DNA of 64,000 nucleotides from Cherax quadricarinatus (Eukaryota; Arthropoda; Malacostraca; Decapoda; Parastacidae): assembly GCF_038502225.1 (NCBI RefSeq), contig NC_091378.1, positions 2,586,039 through 2,650,038 of the forward strand. Reading direction: 5' to 3'. A model generated the notes under the pieces. That model was not told where the DNA came from, did not search any database, and saw nothing but the letters and a program-made list of their open reading frames with translations. Numbering within the stretch: position 1 is the first letter of the stretch; each line of letters opens with the position of its first letter. Below, piece by piece: positions 63,601 to 64,000 of this stretch. The position numbers were made by a program, and so were the translations under genes.

Positions 63601-64000
63601 TTTTAACAGCTGTTCCTGGAATTGCTGGGATGTTGCATCCGGAGGCTTGTAGACTACCACAATGACTAGGTTTTGGTTCTCGACCTTTACTGCTAAAACT
63701 TCCACTACGTCATTTGAGGCATTAAGCAGTTCTGTGCAAACAAGTGACTCTGCAATGTACAGGCCAACCCCCCCCTTTTGCCTGTTCACTCTGTCACATC
63801 TGTATAGGTTGTAACCTGGGATCCATATTTCGTTGTCTAAGTGATCCTTTATGTGGGTCTCAGTGAAAACCGCGAACATTGCCTTTGCCTCTGCAAGCAG
63901 TCCACGGATGAAAGGTATTTTGTTTGTTGCTGGCTTTAGACCCTGTATATTTGCAAAGAAGAATGTCATCGGACTGGTGGTATTGTTGGTACTGGGGAAT
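60668..64000 (-). pseudogene. LINE2 (CR1/L2-like), second long copy, disrupted, runs off the window
   Basis: Minus strand. The 3' tail and C-terminus lie at 60668-61520, RT at 61520-62390 (AKAFDKCDHG; FADD at about 61650), and linker at 62360-62830. A foreign insert lies at 62937-63210, and the endonuclease at 63213-63970 (FFANIQGLKP, TETHIKDH, LLGDFNLRHLKW). Small indels break the frame at about 61560, 61740 and 62400, and the insert removes part of the EN/RT linker. It is highly similar to the 44346 copy apart from these breaks. The N-terminus of ORF2 and ORF1 lie beyond 64000. Confidence 0.92.
62937..63210 (-). mobile_element. Chimeric SINE: tRNA head, SINE body, LINE2 3' tail
   Basis: On the minus strand it starts CCTGGTGGTTAACGCTCTCG, CTTCACACGGCGAGGG, CTGGGTTCGATTCCCAGCC (B box) and GGGTACCTGGGTGTTAG. 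It continues through GGGTCGCATCCTGGGACACTG and ACCTAAGGAGGCCTGGTC directly into the LINE2 terminal hairpins (GGGGGCATTGACCCCCGG) and CTCTCCAGGTAATCC repeats. It lies inside LINE2 between GTTTTTGTTATTG and GTTGAATTTGG (46610-46635 shows the uninterrupted sequence). The fused tail is how a LINE2-dependent SINE would be built. Confidence 0.88.

Overview
The window is animal nuclear DNA: AT-rich, intron-rich and packed with nested transposable elements. No operon, rRNA or functional tRNA gene is visible. The mix of CR1/L2-like and RTE-like LINEs, tRNA-derived SINEs, pogo/Tigger-like and TTAA-inserting DNA elements, together with long simple repeats, suggests an arthropod with a large genome, most likely a decapod crustacean. 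That placement is inference.

Host gene. One protein-coding gene is supported, on the + strand. Four exons (15346-16307, 23956-24040, 34490-34782, 34895-35716) join in compatible phases into 719 codons and a stop. They form the 3' part of a larger gene whose upstream exons were not found. The C-terminal block (RRHTVGGTKD, then AWLAHERIRTSSPDLSR) matches my recollection of the tail of ARHGAP21/23-type RhoGAPs (fly RhoGAP19D). The catalytic RhoGAP, PDZ and PH domains would lie upstream of the window.

Layout. 1-15345: TIR elements, SINEs and one truncated RTE-like LINE (LINE1 here) nested in a SINE, which is itself nested in an old inverted-repeat element. 15346-35716: exons separated by introns of 7.6, 10.4 and 0.1 kb that hold LINE1 copies, TTAA elements and a 2.25 kb TIR element. 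36000-43000: degraded LINE1 split by a pogo-like element, then old LINE2 and short SINEs. 43185-48626: opposed CR1/L2-like LINE2 copies; the minus-strand copy has an intact ORF1 and a 1,035-codon ORF2. 50242-51389: two young foldback elements with target duplications and hammerhead-like motifs. 52893-55083: LINE2 pieces and a fragment of a restriction-endonuclease-type retroelement. 56113-60667: two back-to-back pogo-like elements filled with tandem arrays. 60668-64000: a second long LINE2, disrupted.

How the elements interact. LINE1 and one SINE share a 3' tail; a tRNA-headed SINE carries the LINE2 3' tail. Both look like SINE/LINE partnerships. Internal paralogues act as empty-site controls and fix exact insertion points (TA for the pogo-like elements, TTAA for the piggyBac-like ones). 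The strongest candidates for something undescribed are the foldback elements (50242-50695, 51210-51389, older copies at 6985-9250 and 13343-13480) and the pogo-like derivatives that keep both ends and a transposase-start remnant but hold unrelated minisatellites inside.
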